Counted from the first letter of the stretch, positions 8,515 to 18,409 are shown. The stretch is DNA of 64,000 nt from Clostridium sp. CMCC3677 (GCF_023845585.1 NZ_JAMQHS010000010.1:59854-123853); one strand, 5' to 3'. A program made the numbers and translations. Notes: generated by a model from the letters alone, not told the origin.

Positions 8515-11070
8515 ATGTTTAAATTAAATATTAATGGTAAAGATGTGTTTTCTCAAATAGACAAGCCATTACTATCTTTTTTAAGAGATGATTTGAGAAT
8601 CACTTCTGCAAAAGATGGTTGTAGTGAAGGTGCATGTGGGACATGTACTGTATTAGTTGATGGAAAAGCAGTAAAAGCTTGTATACAAAAAGTATCAAAA
8701 TTTGAAGGAAAAAAGATCTTAACTGTAGAAGGATTAAGTCCTAGAGAAAAAGAAGTTTATGAGCATTGTTTTGCAGAAGCAGGCGCAGTTCAATGTGGTT
8801 TCTGTATTCCAGGAATGGTGATTTGTGCAAAAGCTCTATTAGATGTTAATCTTAATCCAACAAGATTAGATGTGAAGAAAGCAATTAATGGTAATATTTG
8901 TCGTTGTACAGGCTATAAGAAAATTGAAGAAGCGATTTTAATGGCAGCAGAATATTTTAGAAATAATATTCAAATTGCACCTAACCCAACTGAATTAAAG
9001 ATGGCACAAAGATTTAAACGTGTTGATGCAACTGAAAAAGTAAATGGAACAGGAATTTTTGTAGATGATATTGAATTGCCTGGAATGATTTATGCAAAAG
9101 CAGTTCATTCTAAATATCCAAGGGCTATTATAAATAAAATTGATATAAGTAAAGCAGAAGCTCATCCAGATTGTGTGAAAATTTTATTAGCAAAGGATGT
9201 TCCAAACAAACGTATTGGACATATAAAGCAAGATTGGGATGTACTGATTGCTGAAGGTGAAACAACTAGATATATAGGAGATGCACTAGCATTAGTAGCA
9301 ACTTATCACAAAGACAAACTTGAAGAAGTTTGCGCACTTATTGAAGTCGATTACACAGAACTGGAACCTGTTACTTCTCCAACAGATGCTTTAAGGTCAG
9401 ATGCACCTTTAATTCATTCTGATGGAAATATTATGAGTCGAGCTATGCTTCAACGTGGTAATGCGGCTGAGGCAATTAAAAATTCTAAATATGTTGTAAC
9501 AAGAAAGTATCAGACACCATGTCAGGAGCATGGGTTTATGGAGCCAGAATGTGCAATTGCTATGCCTGAAGGAGAAGATGGTCTTTTGTTATATACTAGT
9601 TCACAATCTGTTTATGATGAACAACGTGAAATTTCAACTATGCTTCAAATTCCAATGGAAAAAGTACATTCTCATGCTCAACTTGTTGGAGGAGGCTTTG
9701 GTGGTAAAGAAGATATGAGTGTTCAACACCACGCAGCATTAATGGCATGGTATACTAAAAAACCAGTAAAAGTAAAATTCTCAAGACAAGAAAGCTTAAA
9801 TTATCATACTAAACGTCATCCAATGGGAATAGAAATGACAACTGCTTGTGATGAAAATGGTTATTTAACTGCCATGAAAGCTGTTATTATTGCTGATACA
9901 GGTGCATATGCATCTCTTGGTGGACCAGTATTAGAAAGAGCATGTACTCATGCAGGCGGACCATACAATTATCAAAATATGGATATACTTGGAATGTCAG
10001 TTTATACTAACAATGTTGTTAGTGGAGCATTCAGAGGTTTTGGAGCAGCACAAAGTTGTTTTGCTACTGAAAGTAATATTAACCTTTTAGCAGAAATGGT
10101 AGGTATTTCACCATGGGAAATCCGTTATCGTAATGCAATTCGTCCAGGTCAAGTATTACCAAATGGTCAGATAGCTGATGAAAGCGTTGCTATTGTAGAA
10201 TGCTTGGAAGCTGTTAAGGATGTATATGAATCAAATCCATATGCAGGTATTGCTATAGGATGGAAAAACAGTGGAACTGGTGTAGGACATAAGGATATTG
10301 GTCGTTGTATTTTATCTATAGAAAATGGTAAAGTTCATATTAGAACTTCTGCAGCTTGTATGGGACAAGGAATTGCACAAATGTGTACTACTGTGTTGTG
10401 TGAAACAACTGGCTTAGATCCTGCTCTTACTATACATGAAAGACCAGATACTGTTCGTACACCTAATTCAGGAACTAGTACTGCTTCAAGACAAACTGTA
10501 GTAACAGGTGAAGCTGTAAGAAGAGTATCTGAAAAATTAAAAGCAGAACTAGATAAGGGATTAACATTAGAAGATTTAGAAGGTAGAGAATTTTTTGGAG
10601 AGTATTCTGCAAAGACAGACCCAATGGGAGCTATAAAAGATAATCCCATTAGTCATGTAAGTTATAGTTATGGAGCTCAGGTTGTGGTTCTTAATGAAGA
10701 AGGAAAAGTTGTAAAAGCAGTTGCAGGATTTGATGTTGGAACAGCAGTTAATATTCAGTCTGTTGAAGGACAAATTGAAGGTGGTATGGTTATGGGATTA
10801 GGCTATGCTTTGACAGAAGAATTTAAAGTTGAAGGAGGATATCCTAAGACAAAACTAGGTACATTAGGACTTATAAGAGCAAAGGATGCTCCTGAACTTG
10901 AAGTTATTCTGGTACAAGCTAAAGGGAAAATTCCTGAAACTTATGGGGCAAAAGGTTGTGGAGAATTATGTTTAATTCCAACAGCGCCTGCTTGTGCACA
11001 TGCTTATTATAGATTAGATGGTAAATTCCGTACTCATTTCCCATTAAGAGATACATTTTATAAAAAGTAA
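8515..11070 (+). CDS. Molybdenum hydroxylase (aldehyde oxidoreductase / xanthine dehydrogenase type)
   Basis: An 851-residue single-chain enzyme. Residues 1-75 form a plant-type [2Fe-2S] domain (CSEGACGTC near 36-44), residues about 76-155 the second [2Fe-2S] domain (CGFC near 94 and CRC near 129), and 165-851 the two-part molybdopterin domain. The catalytic glutamate lies in GAKGCGE near the C-terminus. This layout matches the Desulfovibrio gigas aldehyde oxidoreductase and the selenium-dependent molybdenum hydroxylase 1 group, whose members sit with MocA-like maturation genes, as here. There is no FAD subunit, so an external acceptor such as a flavoprotein or ferredoxin is expected. The true substrate (aldehyde, purine or other N-heterocycle) is unresolved. 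AGGAGGGTATTT precedes the ATG. Confidence 0.88.
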   Translation: MFKLNINGKDVFSQIDKPLLSFLRDDLRITSAKDGCSEGACGTCTVLVDGKAVKACIQKVSKFEGKKILTVEGLSPREKEVYEHCFAEAGAVQCGFCIPGMVICAKALLDVNLNPTRLDVKKAINGNICRCTGYKKIEEAILMAAEYFRNNIQIAPNPTELKMAQRFKRVDATEKVNGTGIFVDDIELPGMIYAKAVHSKYPRAIINKIDISKAEAHPDCVKILLAKDVPNKRIGHIKQDWDVLIAEGETTRYIGDALALVATYHKDKLEEVCALIEVDYTELEPVTSPTDALRSDAPLIHSDGNIMSRAMLQRGNAAEAIKNSKYVVTRKYQTPCQEHGFMEPECAIAMPEGEDGLLLYTSSQSVYDEQREISTMLQIPMEKVHSHAQLVGGGFGGKEDMSVQHHAALMAWYTKKPVKVKFSRQESLNYHTKRHPMGIEMTTACDENGYLTAMKAVIIADTGAYASLGGPVLERACTHAGGPYNYQNMDILGMSVYTNNVVSGAFRGFGAAQSCFATESNINLLAEMVGISPWEIRYRNAIRPGQVLPNGQIADESVAIVECLEAVKDVYESNPYAGIAIGWKNSGTGVGHKDIGRCILSIENGKVHIRTSAACMGQGIAQMCTTVLCETTGLDPALTIHERPDTVRTPNSGTSTASRQTVVTGEAVRRVSEKLKAELDKGLTLEDLEGREFFGEYSAKTDPMGAIKDNPISHVSYSYGAQVVVLNEEGKVVKAVAGFDVGTAVNIQSVEGQIEGGMVMGLGYALTEEFKVEGGYPKTKLGTLGLIRAKDAPELEVILVQAKGKIPETYGAKGCGELCLIPTAPACAHAYYRLDGKFRTHFPLRDTFYKK

Positions 11071-11198
11071 AAAATATATATGTTGCAATAACAATTATTC
11101 AATAAATCCAAGAACTGTGTATCCTTTTTTTGCACATTTAAATTTGCAATATATAATCATTGTAATACTATATTTATTAATGAAAGTGAGATAGTTGA

Positions 11199-11807
11199 AT
11201 GAATATAAATGGAGTAATACTAGCTGCGGGTTTATCTAGTCGAATGAAAGCGTTTAAACCACTCTTGAAATTGAAAGGAAAAACTATTATTGAAAATAGT
11301 ATTGATAGTATGTTTAATGCTGGTGTAAATAAAGTGGTTGTGGTATTAGGACATAGAGCTAAAGAGATTGAATCTTTACTTCATAATAAATATGATTCTT
11401 CACGATTACTATTTATACACAATGAAAAATATGCAGAAACTGACATGCTAACATCTGTTAAAATTGGAATATCAGCATTAGATAATTGTGATGCATTTTA
11501 TCTTCTTCCAGGGGATATGCCAGCCATTAATATCAAAACTTTTCTTGCAGTAAAAGAAACCATGTGCAGAACACATGCCATGGTTTCCTTTCCAACTATT
11601 GATGGATATAAAAAACATCCTCCTTTGATTTCATCAAAATGCATAGATTATATACTTAAGTTTAATGCACAAGGTGGTCTTAGAGAAATATGGGAAAAAT
11701 TTAAAAATCAGATGGCAACAGTTCCTGTTAAAGACATTGGATGCACATTAGATGCAGATACAGCTGAAGACTATAATAGATTGGTAAACTATATGGAGGG
11801 TTGTTAA
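11199..11807 (+). CDS. mocA: Molybdenum cofactor cytidylyltransferase, MocA/YgfJ family
   Basis: A 202-residue NTP-transferase that would convert molybdopterin to its CMP form for the hydroxylase upstream. The nucleotide loop LAAGLSSRMKAFKPLL is intact, including the lysine, in contrast to the HTH-fused relative at the start of the cluster. Later motifs are LLPGDMPAI (metal-binding Asp) and a C-terminal DADTAEDY, both usual in the family. It lies 128 bases after the hydroxylase and is followed by a strong terminator, so it closes the transcription unit. The symbol reflects family membership. Confidence 0.85.
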   Translation: MNINGVILAAGLSSRMKAFKPLLKLKGKTIIENSIDSMFNAGVNKVVVVLGHRAKEIESLLHNKYDSSRLLFIHNEKYAETDMLTSVKIGISALDNCDAFYLLPGDMPAINIKTFLAVKETMCRTHAMVSFPTIDGYKKHPPLISSKCIDYILKFNAQGGLREIWEKFKNQMATVPVKDIGCTLDADTAEDYNRLVNYMEGC

Positions 11808-11819
11808 TCTTTCATCATT

Positions 11820-11865
11820 AAAATTCTCAACAATACTTTTAATGTAAGTATTGTTGGGAATTTTT
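11820..11865 (+). terminator. Intrinsic terminator after mocA
   Basis: AAAATTCTCAACAATACTT pairs with AAGTATTGTTGGGAATTTT across a short AT loop, followed by T residues. It lies just after the mocA stop and ends the molybdenum hydroxylase unit. Confidence 0.9.
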
Positions 11866-11878
11866 AATTTATGAGATA

Positions 11879-11926
11879 AGTAGATTCCTCTGTCCATGAG
11901 CTTTATACTACAATATCAACATTCAG
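11879..11926 (-). repeat. Partial copy of a dispersed palindromic repeat
   Basis: ATTCCTCTGTCCATGAGC and the following TACTACAATATCAACATT match, as reverse complement, the left arm of the roughly 200-bp element at 56876-57075. Only one end is left here, directly after the mocA terminator. The rest of the 11866-12076 spacer shows no gene. Confidence 0.75.
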
Positions 11927-12076
11927 TTAAAATATAGTGTTGTTTTAATAAGAATAATAATGGTAAATCATATTAATATAAAAATTTGTATATAATAAAT
12001 GAAGAAAAATATAAAAAGACCGATAAAAACATATTATAATTAATTTATAATATTAAATATTAGGAGGAAATTTTCA

Positions 12077-12709
12077 ATGAAAATTTATGATATTTTATTT
12101 GGTTCAAGGCCAAAACCTATTTCAACAATAATAGAAGAGGGAAATTTGGATGAACTTAAAGCTTTTATAAAGAATGTAGGTAATGTTAATGCAAAATGTG
12201 ATGATAAGAGCCTACTTAATTTTGCCATAGATAATTGTGAAAATAATTATTTCGAAGTAATAGAATTTTTAATTAATAATGGTGCAGATATCAACAGTCA
12301 TCAAAGTTACTTTAAAGAAACACCTTTGCATAGAATATGTGCAAGAACAACACCTAAAATTGAAATTGTTAAATTATTATTAGATAGAGGAGCTGAAGTT
12401 AATTCTGAAAATATAGCAGGTAAAACTCCAATTTTTTGCTGTAGCTTTAGTTATTCTATAGAACTTTTGAACCTTCTTGTTAAATATGGAGCAGACATCA
12501 AACATACTGATAAATATAAAAATACTCTTTTACATAATGATTATTTAAATTGTAATACTGAAACTTTCGAAGATTTTCTAAAAATTCTTATCTCCCTTGG
12601 CTTGAATATAAATTCAAAAAATAATGCAGGACATACTCCATTATATCTGTGCCAAAATGATTCTATTAAAGATATATTAATAAAATATGGAGGAAAGATA
12701 AGACTTTAA
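12077..12709 (+). CDS. Ankyrin repeat protein
   Basis: A 210-residue protein built mostly of ankyrin repeats, each a helix-turn-helix of about 33 residues. Examples are FLINNGADINSHQSYFKETPLH, LLLDRGAEVNSENIAGKTPIF and LLVKYGADIKHTDKYKNTLLH (each cited only in part). Four to five repeats run from about residue 20 to the end. No signal peptide or membrane segment is seen, so it is probably cytosolic and binds a protein partner. AGGAGGAAATTTTCA precedes the ATG. A second, broken ankyrin gene lies at 57.7 kb. The partner is unknown. Confidence 0.88.
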   Translation: MKIYDILFGSRPKPISTIIEEGNLDELKAFIKNVGNVNAKCDDKSLLNFAIDNCENNYFEVIEFLINNGADINSHQSYFKETPLHRICARTTPKIEIVKLLLDRGAEVNSENIAGKTPIFCCSFSYSIELLNLLVKYGADIKHTDKYKNTLLHNDYLNCNTETFEDFLKILISLGLNINSKNNAGHTPLYLCQNDSIKDILIKYGGKIRL

Positions 12710-12815
12710 TTTATAAAATATAAAAAAATATTTAATCACATGCCACATGAATAATAGTTAAATATATGTTTATAATAATTAAGATTATAAATATATATTT
12801 ATAGGGATGATGATT

Positions 12816-13541
12816 ATGAAAATTTTAGAAAAATTATATTCATACATATTTAAAAAAATACTGAAAACTGTAAATCCTGTAAAGAAGAGAATAATGAAAG
12901 CTGAGTGTATAGTTCATAAATTTATAAATACTCAGTCTTTAATAGTATTAAAAAATGATGGACATATGAAAGCTTATAAACTTATGAAATCATATATAAG
13001 TGATATTAATGCTGGAGTAGTTTGGGCTGATCAGGATTTAAAAAGCAGTAATCATTTTTATAATCCACATAGGAACAAGGGATTATACGGTAGTAGTGAT
13101 GCAAAAAGAGAATGTATATCTTACTATACTAGATCATTAAATGAATATTCTCATGGCAACATTAAAGATTCAATGTTCTATTTAGGTGCTGCTTGTCATT
13201 TGATTCAAGACTTGACAGTCCCTCAGCATGCTAATGTTCACTTATTAAATAATCATAAAAGTTATGAGAATTGGGTAATTAGAACCCATACACATCATGA
13301 TGAGTTTAAAATAGAAGAAGGGGGAATATATTTTAATTCCTTAAAACAGTATATTGATTTTAATAGCAAAGAAGCCATAAATATATACAGAAAGAATATC
13401 CATGTGCAAAATAGGCAAGTTAGGTTTCATATAATTACTTCAAAGGTTTTAACAATGGCTCAAGCTACTACTGCTGGTTTGATGTTTAAGTTCCATAAAG
13501 ATATACAAGAAATCAAACAATGTAATAGAAAATTATTATAA
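12816..13541 (+). CDS. Zinc-dependent phospholipase C-like protein
   Basis: A 241-residue protein related to the catalytic domain of clostridial alpha-toxin and other zinc-dependent phospholipases C. Zinc-ligand blocks can be lined up: DLKSSNHFYNP for the DxxxxHFWDP block and GAACHLIQDLTVPQHANV for the GEAMHYFGDIDTPYHPANV block (shown in part). Two features differ: there is no secretion signal, because the N-terminus is a Lys-rich helix, and the N-terminal Trp that ligates zinc in mature enzymes has no counterpart. The C-terminal lipid-binding PLAT domain is absent too. The ATG at 12816 is preferred because AGGG lies at good distance; two earlier ATGs are too close. It may be intracellular or non-enzymatic. 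Confidence 0.75.
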   Translation: MKILEKLYSYIFKKILKTVNPVKKRIMKAECIVHKFINTQSLIVLKNDGHMKAYKLMKSYISDINAGVVWADQDLKSSNHFYNPHRNKGLYGSSDAKRECISYYTRSLNEYSHGNIKDSMFYLGAACHLIQDLTVPQHANVHLLNNHKSYENWVIRTHTHHDEFKIEEGGIYFNSLKQYIDFNSKEAINIYRKNIHVQNRQVRFHIITSKVLTMAQATTAGLMFKFHKDIQEIKQCNRKLL

Positions 13542-13598
13542 CTCTTACGTTTAATAAGAATGGTAATTTTGCACAATATCAATAATGGAGTAATATCA

Positions 13599-13640
13599 GA
13601 AATGGGCTGTATCAAATTTATTTTGATACAGCCCATTTCA
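13599..13640 (+). terminator. Intrinsic terminator, bidirectional
   Basis: GAAATGGGCTGTATCAAA pairs with TTTGATACAGCCCATTTC around a tiny loop. It ends the phospholipase-like gene and could also stop transcription arriving on the minus strand from the small Asn/Lys-rich ORF. Confidence 0.85.
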
Positions 13641-13719
13641 TTTGAAAAATAGATTTGTTGTCACTTTTATTACTGTTATAAGTAGATTTTTTCTACTTAC
13701 AAAGTATATATGCAATATT

Positions 13720-13821
13720 TTATTTTACTTTATTGTTGCCTTTATCTTTGTTATTGTTATTTTTATTTTTGTCAGTATTACTCTTATCGTTCTTGTTCTT
13801 GTTGTATTGAGAATTACCCAT
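13720..13821 (-). CDS. Small Asn/Lys-rich protein (33 residues)
   Basis: A short minus-strand frame beginning MGNSQYNKNKNDKSNTD and made almost wholly of Asn, Lys and Asp, ending KGNNKVK. GGTGGTG lies at workable distance before the ATG. Similar tiny, disordered, hydrophilic proteins are common in clostridia and are often sporulation-linked, but I cannot place this one in a family. It lies downstream of the aldo/keto reductase on the same strand. The low complexity makes it uncertain; the T-rich open frames on the opposite strand are its shadow. The 13542-13929 spacer otherwise contains only the terminator at 13599. Confidence 0.4.
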   Translation of the reverse strand: MGNSQYNKNKNDKSNTDKNKNNNNKDKGNNKVK

Positions 13822-13929
13822 TAACATCACCACCTTACTTTATTTTTTATTATTCACGGAAGAAGTTTACGTTATTCATCTTTATAAATAAATTTTAAAA
13901 AGTAGATACACTCTTTTTAGATAAGCAAG

Positions 13930-14793
<864 letters not shown>

Positions 14794-14942
14794 TTATTTA
14801 ATCTATCACTATATATGTATATTAGAATAAGTTTAAGTCATTCAGCTAATTTTTTGTATACTGTGGTGTGTAAATATTGAATTAACATTAAATAATATGT
14901 ACAATTAAATATAAGATAACCTATCATGTAAGGAGATATGCA

Positions 14943-15153
14943 ATGAGTGGAATACTAAATAAGTATGGAGAATCAATTAACTTAACATATAATTATGTTT
15001 ATGCTATAGAAAAGTTACTGTTAAATATATCTAGTGAAGAATATAGATGATATTATTGGAATTTATTCTTCAGACATTTTGTTTAGTGATTCTTTGAATT
15101 TAGAAGTAAAAGAACAAATTCATAAGTATGGTATAGAAATATATAGTAGATAA
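14943..15153 (+). pseudogene. Frameshifted remnant of a short ORF
   Basis: An ATG at 14943 with AAGGAGATATGCA upstream opens a 35-codon frame (beginning MSGILNKYGESINLTY) that stops at 15050. The sequence continues in another frame as DDIIGIYSSDILFSDSLNLE to a stop at 15153. The two parts look like one coding region broken by a frameshift. I do not recognise the family. It fills most of the 14782-15267 spacer, whose remaining 115 bases show only AT-rich leader sequence. Confidence 0.4.
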
Positions 15154-15267
15154 AAATATAATTATAATGTAGTTGGAATTTTATGGACCCCAGGGGTGTA
15201 AAATATTAAAGACCTTAAAAAAATATATTTTATTAATGGGGATTTTAATATTTAGGTGGAGGGGTTT

Positions 15268-16407
15268 ATGGATAAAAGAAAATTCATGTCATTGTTAAAG
15301 AGAGAAGAAGGAATAAAATTAGATTATAAATTGAAACTTGATCTTGTGAGCGATAGTGGAAAGAAGGAAATGTCAAAAGATATATGTGCAATTGCCAATA
15401 CTGGATATGGACGTGGATATATCATAGTTGGAATACAGGATAAAACAAAGAAGATAATGGGCGTTGGAAAAGAAGATTTGTTCACAGAAGAACAGATTCA
15501 GCAGATTATAACTTCAAGGTGTGAGCCTCCTATACCTTTGAAAGTTGATTTCATTTATATAGACAATAAAAAAATTGGAATAATAACAATTTATGATGGT
15601 GGACAAAAGCCTTATCAGATTAGAGAAAATGGAGCTTTTTATATAAGAAGAGGTTCAACAACTGATGTTATGAGGAAACAAGAAATTATAACGCTTTTAG
15701 AGCAAAACTTGAGTTTGACAATTGAAACGTGCCCTCTTATTAATAGCAAAATAGATATGCTTAATATGGAGCTTGTAAAAAAATATTTTAATCATAAAGG
15801 AATTGAAATGAATGATGAAAATAAAGAGTTTTTGCTTCTTTCATCTGGGATAGCGGCACAAGAAAGGGATGGAAGTGAGCTTATATGCACATATGGAGGA
15901 CTTCTTGTTTTTTCAGATGATAATTATCTTTGTATTCCTAATAATATGATAAAAATTATGGACAACTTAAACAATGATTATGGTGATGTTTATATTATTC
16001 AAGGGAATCTTTTGACTATGATAGATAAGGCAGAAAAGAAACTATCAGAAATAATTAAATGTGATTATCCATGTTCAGCTATAACAGAAGCAATAAAAAA
16101 TGCTGTTCTTTACAGAGAATATTTTGATTTAAATAGAATCATTGAAGTTACCATAGAAAAAAATAATGTTATTGTTTCAAGCCCTGGAGAACTTATAGAT
16201 GAAAATAGTAAAAGTGAAAGAATACATTATAATAAAAGAAATATATGGCTTTATGAAAAACTCACAACTTTAGATGACGAAAAGAGATTTTTAAATAATG
16301 GGCAAGGGTTTAAACGAATAACAAATGCCTTTAAAAATAGAGGGAAAGTTAAGTTTATAAATTCAAGAATTGAGCATAGTTTTAAAGTAATCCTTCCTGG
16401 ATGTTAA
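15268..16407 (+). CDS. AlbA_2 (Schlafen-like) domain ATP-binding protein
   Basis: A 379-residue protein. Residues about 10-125 form an AlbA_2/Schlafen-type domain, recognised from LDYKLKLD, then AIANTGYGRGYIIVGI and KPYQIRENGAFYIRRGSTT. The second half has ITEAIKNAVLYREY with ISSPGEL-like sequence, as in AlbA_2 proteins with a C-terminal GHKL-like ATPase or winged-helix part. These proteins are often transcription regulators or defence-linked nucleic-acid binders. The ATG at 15268 is chosen over an upstream GTG because AGGTGGAGG fits it. It opens the accessory island and ends in the first of the shared terminators. Confidence 0.8.
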   Translation: MDKRKFMSLLKREEGIKLDYKLKLDLVSDSGKKEMSKDICAIANTGYGRGYIIVGIQDKTKKIMGVGKEDLFTEEQIQQIITSRCEPPIPLKVDFIYIDNKKIGIITIYDGGQKPYQIRENGAFYIRRGSTTDVMRKQEIITLLEQNLSLTIETCPLINSKIDMLNMELVKKYFNHKGIEMNDENKEFLLLSSGIAAQERDGSELICTYGGLLVFSDDNYLCIPNNMIKIMDNLNNDYGDVYIIQGNLLTMIDKAEKKLSEIIKCDYPCSAITEAIKNAVLYREYFDLNRIIEVTIEKNNVIVSSPGELIDENSKSERIHYNKRNIWLYEKLTTLDDEKRFLNNGQGFKRITNAFKNRGKVKFINSRIEHSFKVILPGC

Positions 16408-16455
16408 CATTATCTAAAATTGGATATAATTACAGGATTATAATGAGTAAATATG

Positions 16456-16489
16456 AAAGAGTCTATGTAATATGGGCTCTTATTTTTTT
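16456..16489 (+). terminator. Intrinsic terminator (type shared by four spacers)
   Basis: AAAGAGTC pairs with GGCTCTT across TATGTAATAT and is followed by ATTTTTTT. Near-identical hairpins lie at about 17695, 18275 and 19866, each after a different gene. Confidence 0.8.
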
Positions 16490-16591
16490 GAAGTTAAGCA
16501 TAATCTATATTTTCAAGTCTTAAATAATAAGTATTTACATAGAATATGGTAAAATAGATATGTTAATTATAAAGATGGGTGGGGAATAGGA
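16477..16591 (+). repeat. Spacer repeat A, copy 1 (promoter region)
   Basis: About 115 bases from CTCTTATTTTTTTGAAG through AAGATGGGTGGGGAATA are nearly identical to 18295-18408. The block contains a shared core TATGGTAAAATA, a plausible -10 region, and supplies the GGTGGGG ribosome binding site of the next gene. In both copies the identity stops at the start codon, and the genes that follow are unrelated. Confidence 0.8.
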
Positions 16592-17653
16592 ATGTATGAA
16601 TGTCCTATATGTGGAAGAGAAAAATATGTTCAAGGTGTATGTCTAAATTGTCAGTCAAAATTGGAAAGAGAAGCTTATGAATCATTATCAGATGAAGAAA
16701 TTAATATTCAAATTAAAGAAATAATTAATAATATTAAAGATGATGAGTATATTGATAAAGCTAAAAATATAATTAGCTATACAAATGCAGATACCTCTGA
16801 AATTGCAGAGGCTGCTTGTAATAATGAAGTATATTATCCAAAGGAACTGTATAAGGATGCATCAGAAAAAGTTAGAGGCAAGCTTATTGAAAGATTAAAG
16901 AATACGGAACAGTCATTAACTGCTAATAAATTATTAGAATGCCTTGCGATAATATGTGATGATGTTGTTTTAAATGCTTTCTATGAATTTGAAAATAATC
17001 CTCCAAAGTGGAGAGAAAAATTATATGTTAATCCATCTGTATATGCAGAATGTGGAGGATGGACATTTGATGAAAACAAGAAAAAAATAAACTTAGCTTA
17101 TGATGATTGTTATGTTATGTTTGAAGATGAAGAAATTAGTGATGAAGCTGTTATTGTAGGAGCAATAAGTGATGAAAGATGTTCTGAATGCAATTCAAGG
17201 CTTGTAGATATTTTCTCTATTGATGGAAATGATGAAAGGTTAAAATTTATTAATTTAAAAGGAAAGATAAATATAAAGGTATGTTTAAACTGTCTTCCAT
17301 ATGAAGATGAATTCTGTAAATTTGATTTGGATGGTGGAAGTGAACTTATGCCATTTGAAGGCTATGAATATGATGACGATGATGAAATAGAAGAAGTGAG
17401 TTCAAAGCATTTTACTTTATCAAAAGAGAAAGTAAGTAAATATTATGGTTCTTTTAGTGAAGATTTAATTACAATAGGTGGAAGAGGAAATTTTGTTAAT
17501 GACTGTATTCATTTAGAATGCCCATGCTGCAAGAAGAAAATGAAATATTTAGCTCAGATTCAGAGCGATTCAATTAATTTTTATGATGGAACAATGTATT
17601 TCTACATATGTGAAGATTGTAAGATGGTTGGAATTAATTATCAACAAACATAA
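16592..17653 (+). CDS. Zinc-ribbon protein of unknown function
   Basis: A 353-residue cysteine-rich protein. CxxC pairs occur at the N-terminus (CPICGREKYVQGVCLNC), in the middle (CSECNSRL and CLNCLPYE) and near the C-terminus (CPCCKKKMKYLAQI, then CEDC). The last part resembles the zinc-binding end of DUF1963/PDCD2-like proteins (a C..C block, a Q-rich strand, then YFYICEDC). An acidic stretch DDDDEIEE precedes it. No membrane span. It is a single-gene unit between spacer repeats A and B in a defence-type island. Function not known; nucleic-acid or protein binding is a guess from the ribbons. Confidence 0.7.
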   Translation: MYECPICGREKYVQGVCLNCQSKLEREAYESLSDEEINIQIKEIINNIKDDEYIDKAKNIISYTNADTSEIAEAACNNEVYYPKELYKDASEKVRGKLIERLKNTEQSLTANKLLECLAIICDDVVLNAFYEFENNPPKWREKLYVNPSVYAECGGWTFDENKKKINLAYDDCYVMFEDEEISDEAVIVGAISDERCSECNSRLVDIFSIDGNDERLKFINLKGKINIKVCLNCLPYEDEFCKFDLDGGSELMPFEGYEYDDDDEIEEVSSKHFTLSKEKVSKYYGSFSEDLITIGGRGNFVNDCIHLECPCCKKKMKYLAQIQSDSINFYDGTMYFYICEDCKMVGINYQQT

Positions 17654-17694
17654 TTAATTATAAAATTATACATAACTTTTATTATTTATGAAAA

Positions 17695-17775
17695 GGAGTC
17701 TATGTAATGTAGGCTCTTATTTTTTGTAATTAAATGTGATATTTATGGTAAAATATTCATAAAAGCACATTTGGA
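17695..17775 (+). repeat. Spacer repeat B, copy 1 (terminator plus promoter)
   Basis: GAGTCTATGTAATGTAGGCTC forms the terminator of the zinc-ribbon gene and is followed by GATATTTATGGTAAAATATT, a probable promoter core. The same 70-80 bases recur at 19866-19955 in front of the HNH gene. The GGTAAAATA core is shared with repeat A. Confidence 0.75.
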
Positions 17776-17791
17776 GAGGAAAGTTTTATAT

Positions 17792-18115
17792 ATGGGGAAA
17801 AATTATAAAGAATATAATAAACTTGTAAGAGATAGAATACCTGAAATTATAGAAAGAGATGATAAAAAATGCAAAATAGAAATTGCATCTAAAGAAGAAA
17901 AATATAAATTTTTAGAAATGAAGCTTCAAGAAGAAGTTAATGAATTTATTGAAGATAAAAATTTAGAGGAATTAGCAGATGTAATGGAAGTAATATTCGG
18001 ACTTGCTAATTCTTTAGGATATAGTGAAGAAGATCTTTTAAAGGCTAGACATAAAAAGAAAGTTAAACGTGGAGGATTTGAAAAAGGAATTTTACTAAAA
18101 GGTGTTAGTAAATAA
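17792..18115 (+). CDS. MazG-like nucleoside triphosphate pyrophosphohydrolase
   Basis: A 107-residue all-helical protein starting near YNKLVRDRIPEII, the hallmark opening of small MazG-like phosphoribosyl-ATP-pyrophosphohydrolase relatives. The metal-binding pattern is EEVNEF...EELADVMEV, with acidic residues in helices 2 and 3, and the conserved tail RGGFEKGI is present. Such enzymes hydrolyse NTPs to NMP and PPi. The ATG at 17792 is preferred to an upstream TTG because GAGAGGAAAG sits before it. Its presence in a defence island recalls nucleotide-depletion defences, but a housekeeping role is as likely. Confidence 0.88.
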   Translation: MGKNYKEYNKLVRDRIPEIIERDDKKCKIEIASKEEKYKFLEMKLQEEVNEFIEDKNLEELADVMEVIFGLANSLGYSEEDLLKARHKKKVKRGGFEKGILLKGVSK

Positions 18116-18269
18116 AAAGGTATGTAATTAAAGTTTGAATTGGAATATTGAATAGCGTTTTTAGTGTGATTAAGAGAAAAATATGACAATGGTGAAATTA
18201 ACAGTGAAGAAGATTTTAAGGAGGTATTAAAATATGTGAATTAGGAACAAACTGTTAGCTTATTAAGAA

Positions 18270-18409
18270 TATGAAAGAGCTTGATTAATTTCAGGCTCTT
18301 ATTTTTTTGAAGTTAAGAATAATCTATATTTTCAAGTCTTAAATAATAAGTATTTACATAGAATATGGTAAAATATATGTGTTAATTATAAAGATGGGTG
18401 GGGAATAAG
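18270..18409 (+). repeat. Spacer repeat A, copy 2 (terminator plus promoter)
   Basis: AAAGAGCTTG...CAGGCTCTTATTTTTTT is a terminator, then about 110 bases match repeat A copy 1 up to GATGGGTGGGGAATAAG. The preceding 18116-18269 stretch contains GAAATTAACAGTGAAGAAG-type coding-like sequence without a start, probably a gene remnant. Confidence 0.8.

Noticed and set aside
13642..13898. Two T-rich hydrophobic + strand frames of about 60 codons
   Set aside because: They are antisense to the Asn/Lys-rich 33-codon frame, are low-complexity Val/Ile/Phe runs, and have no ribosome binding site.
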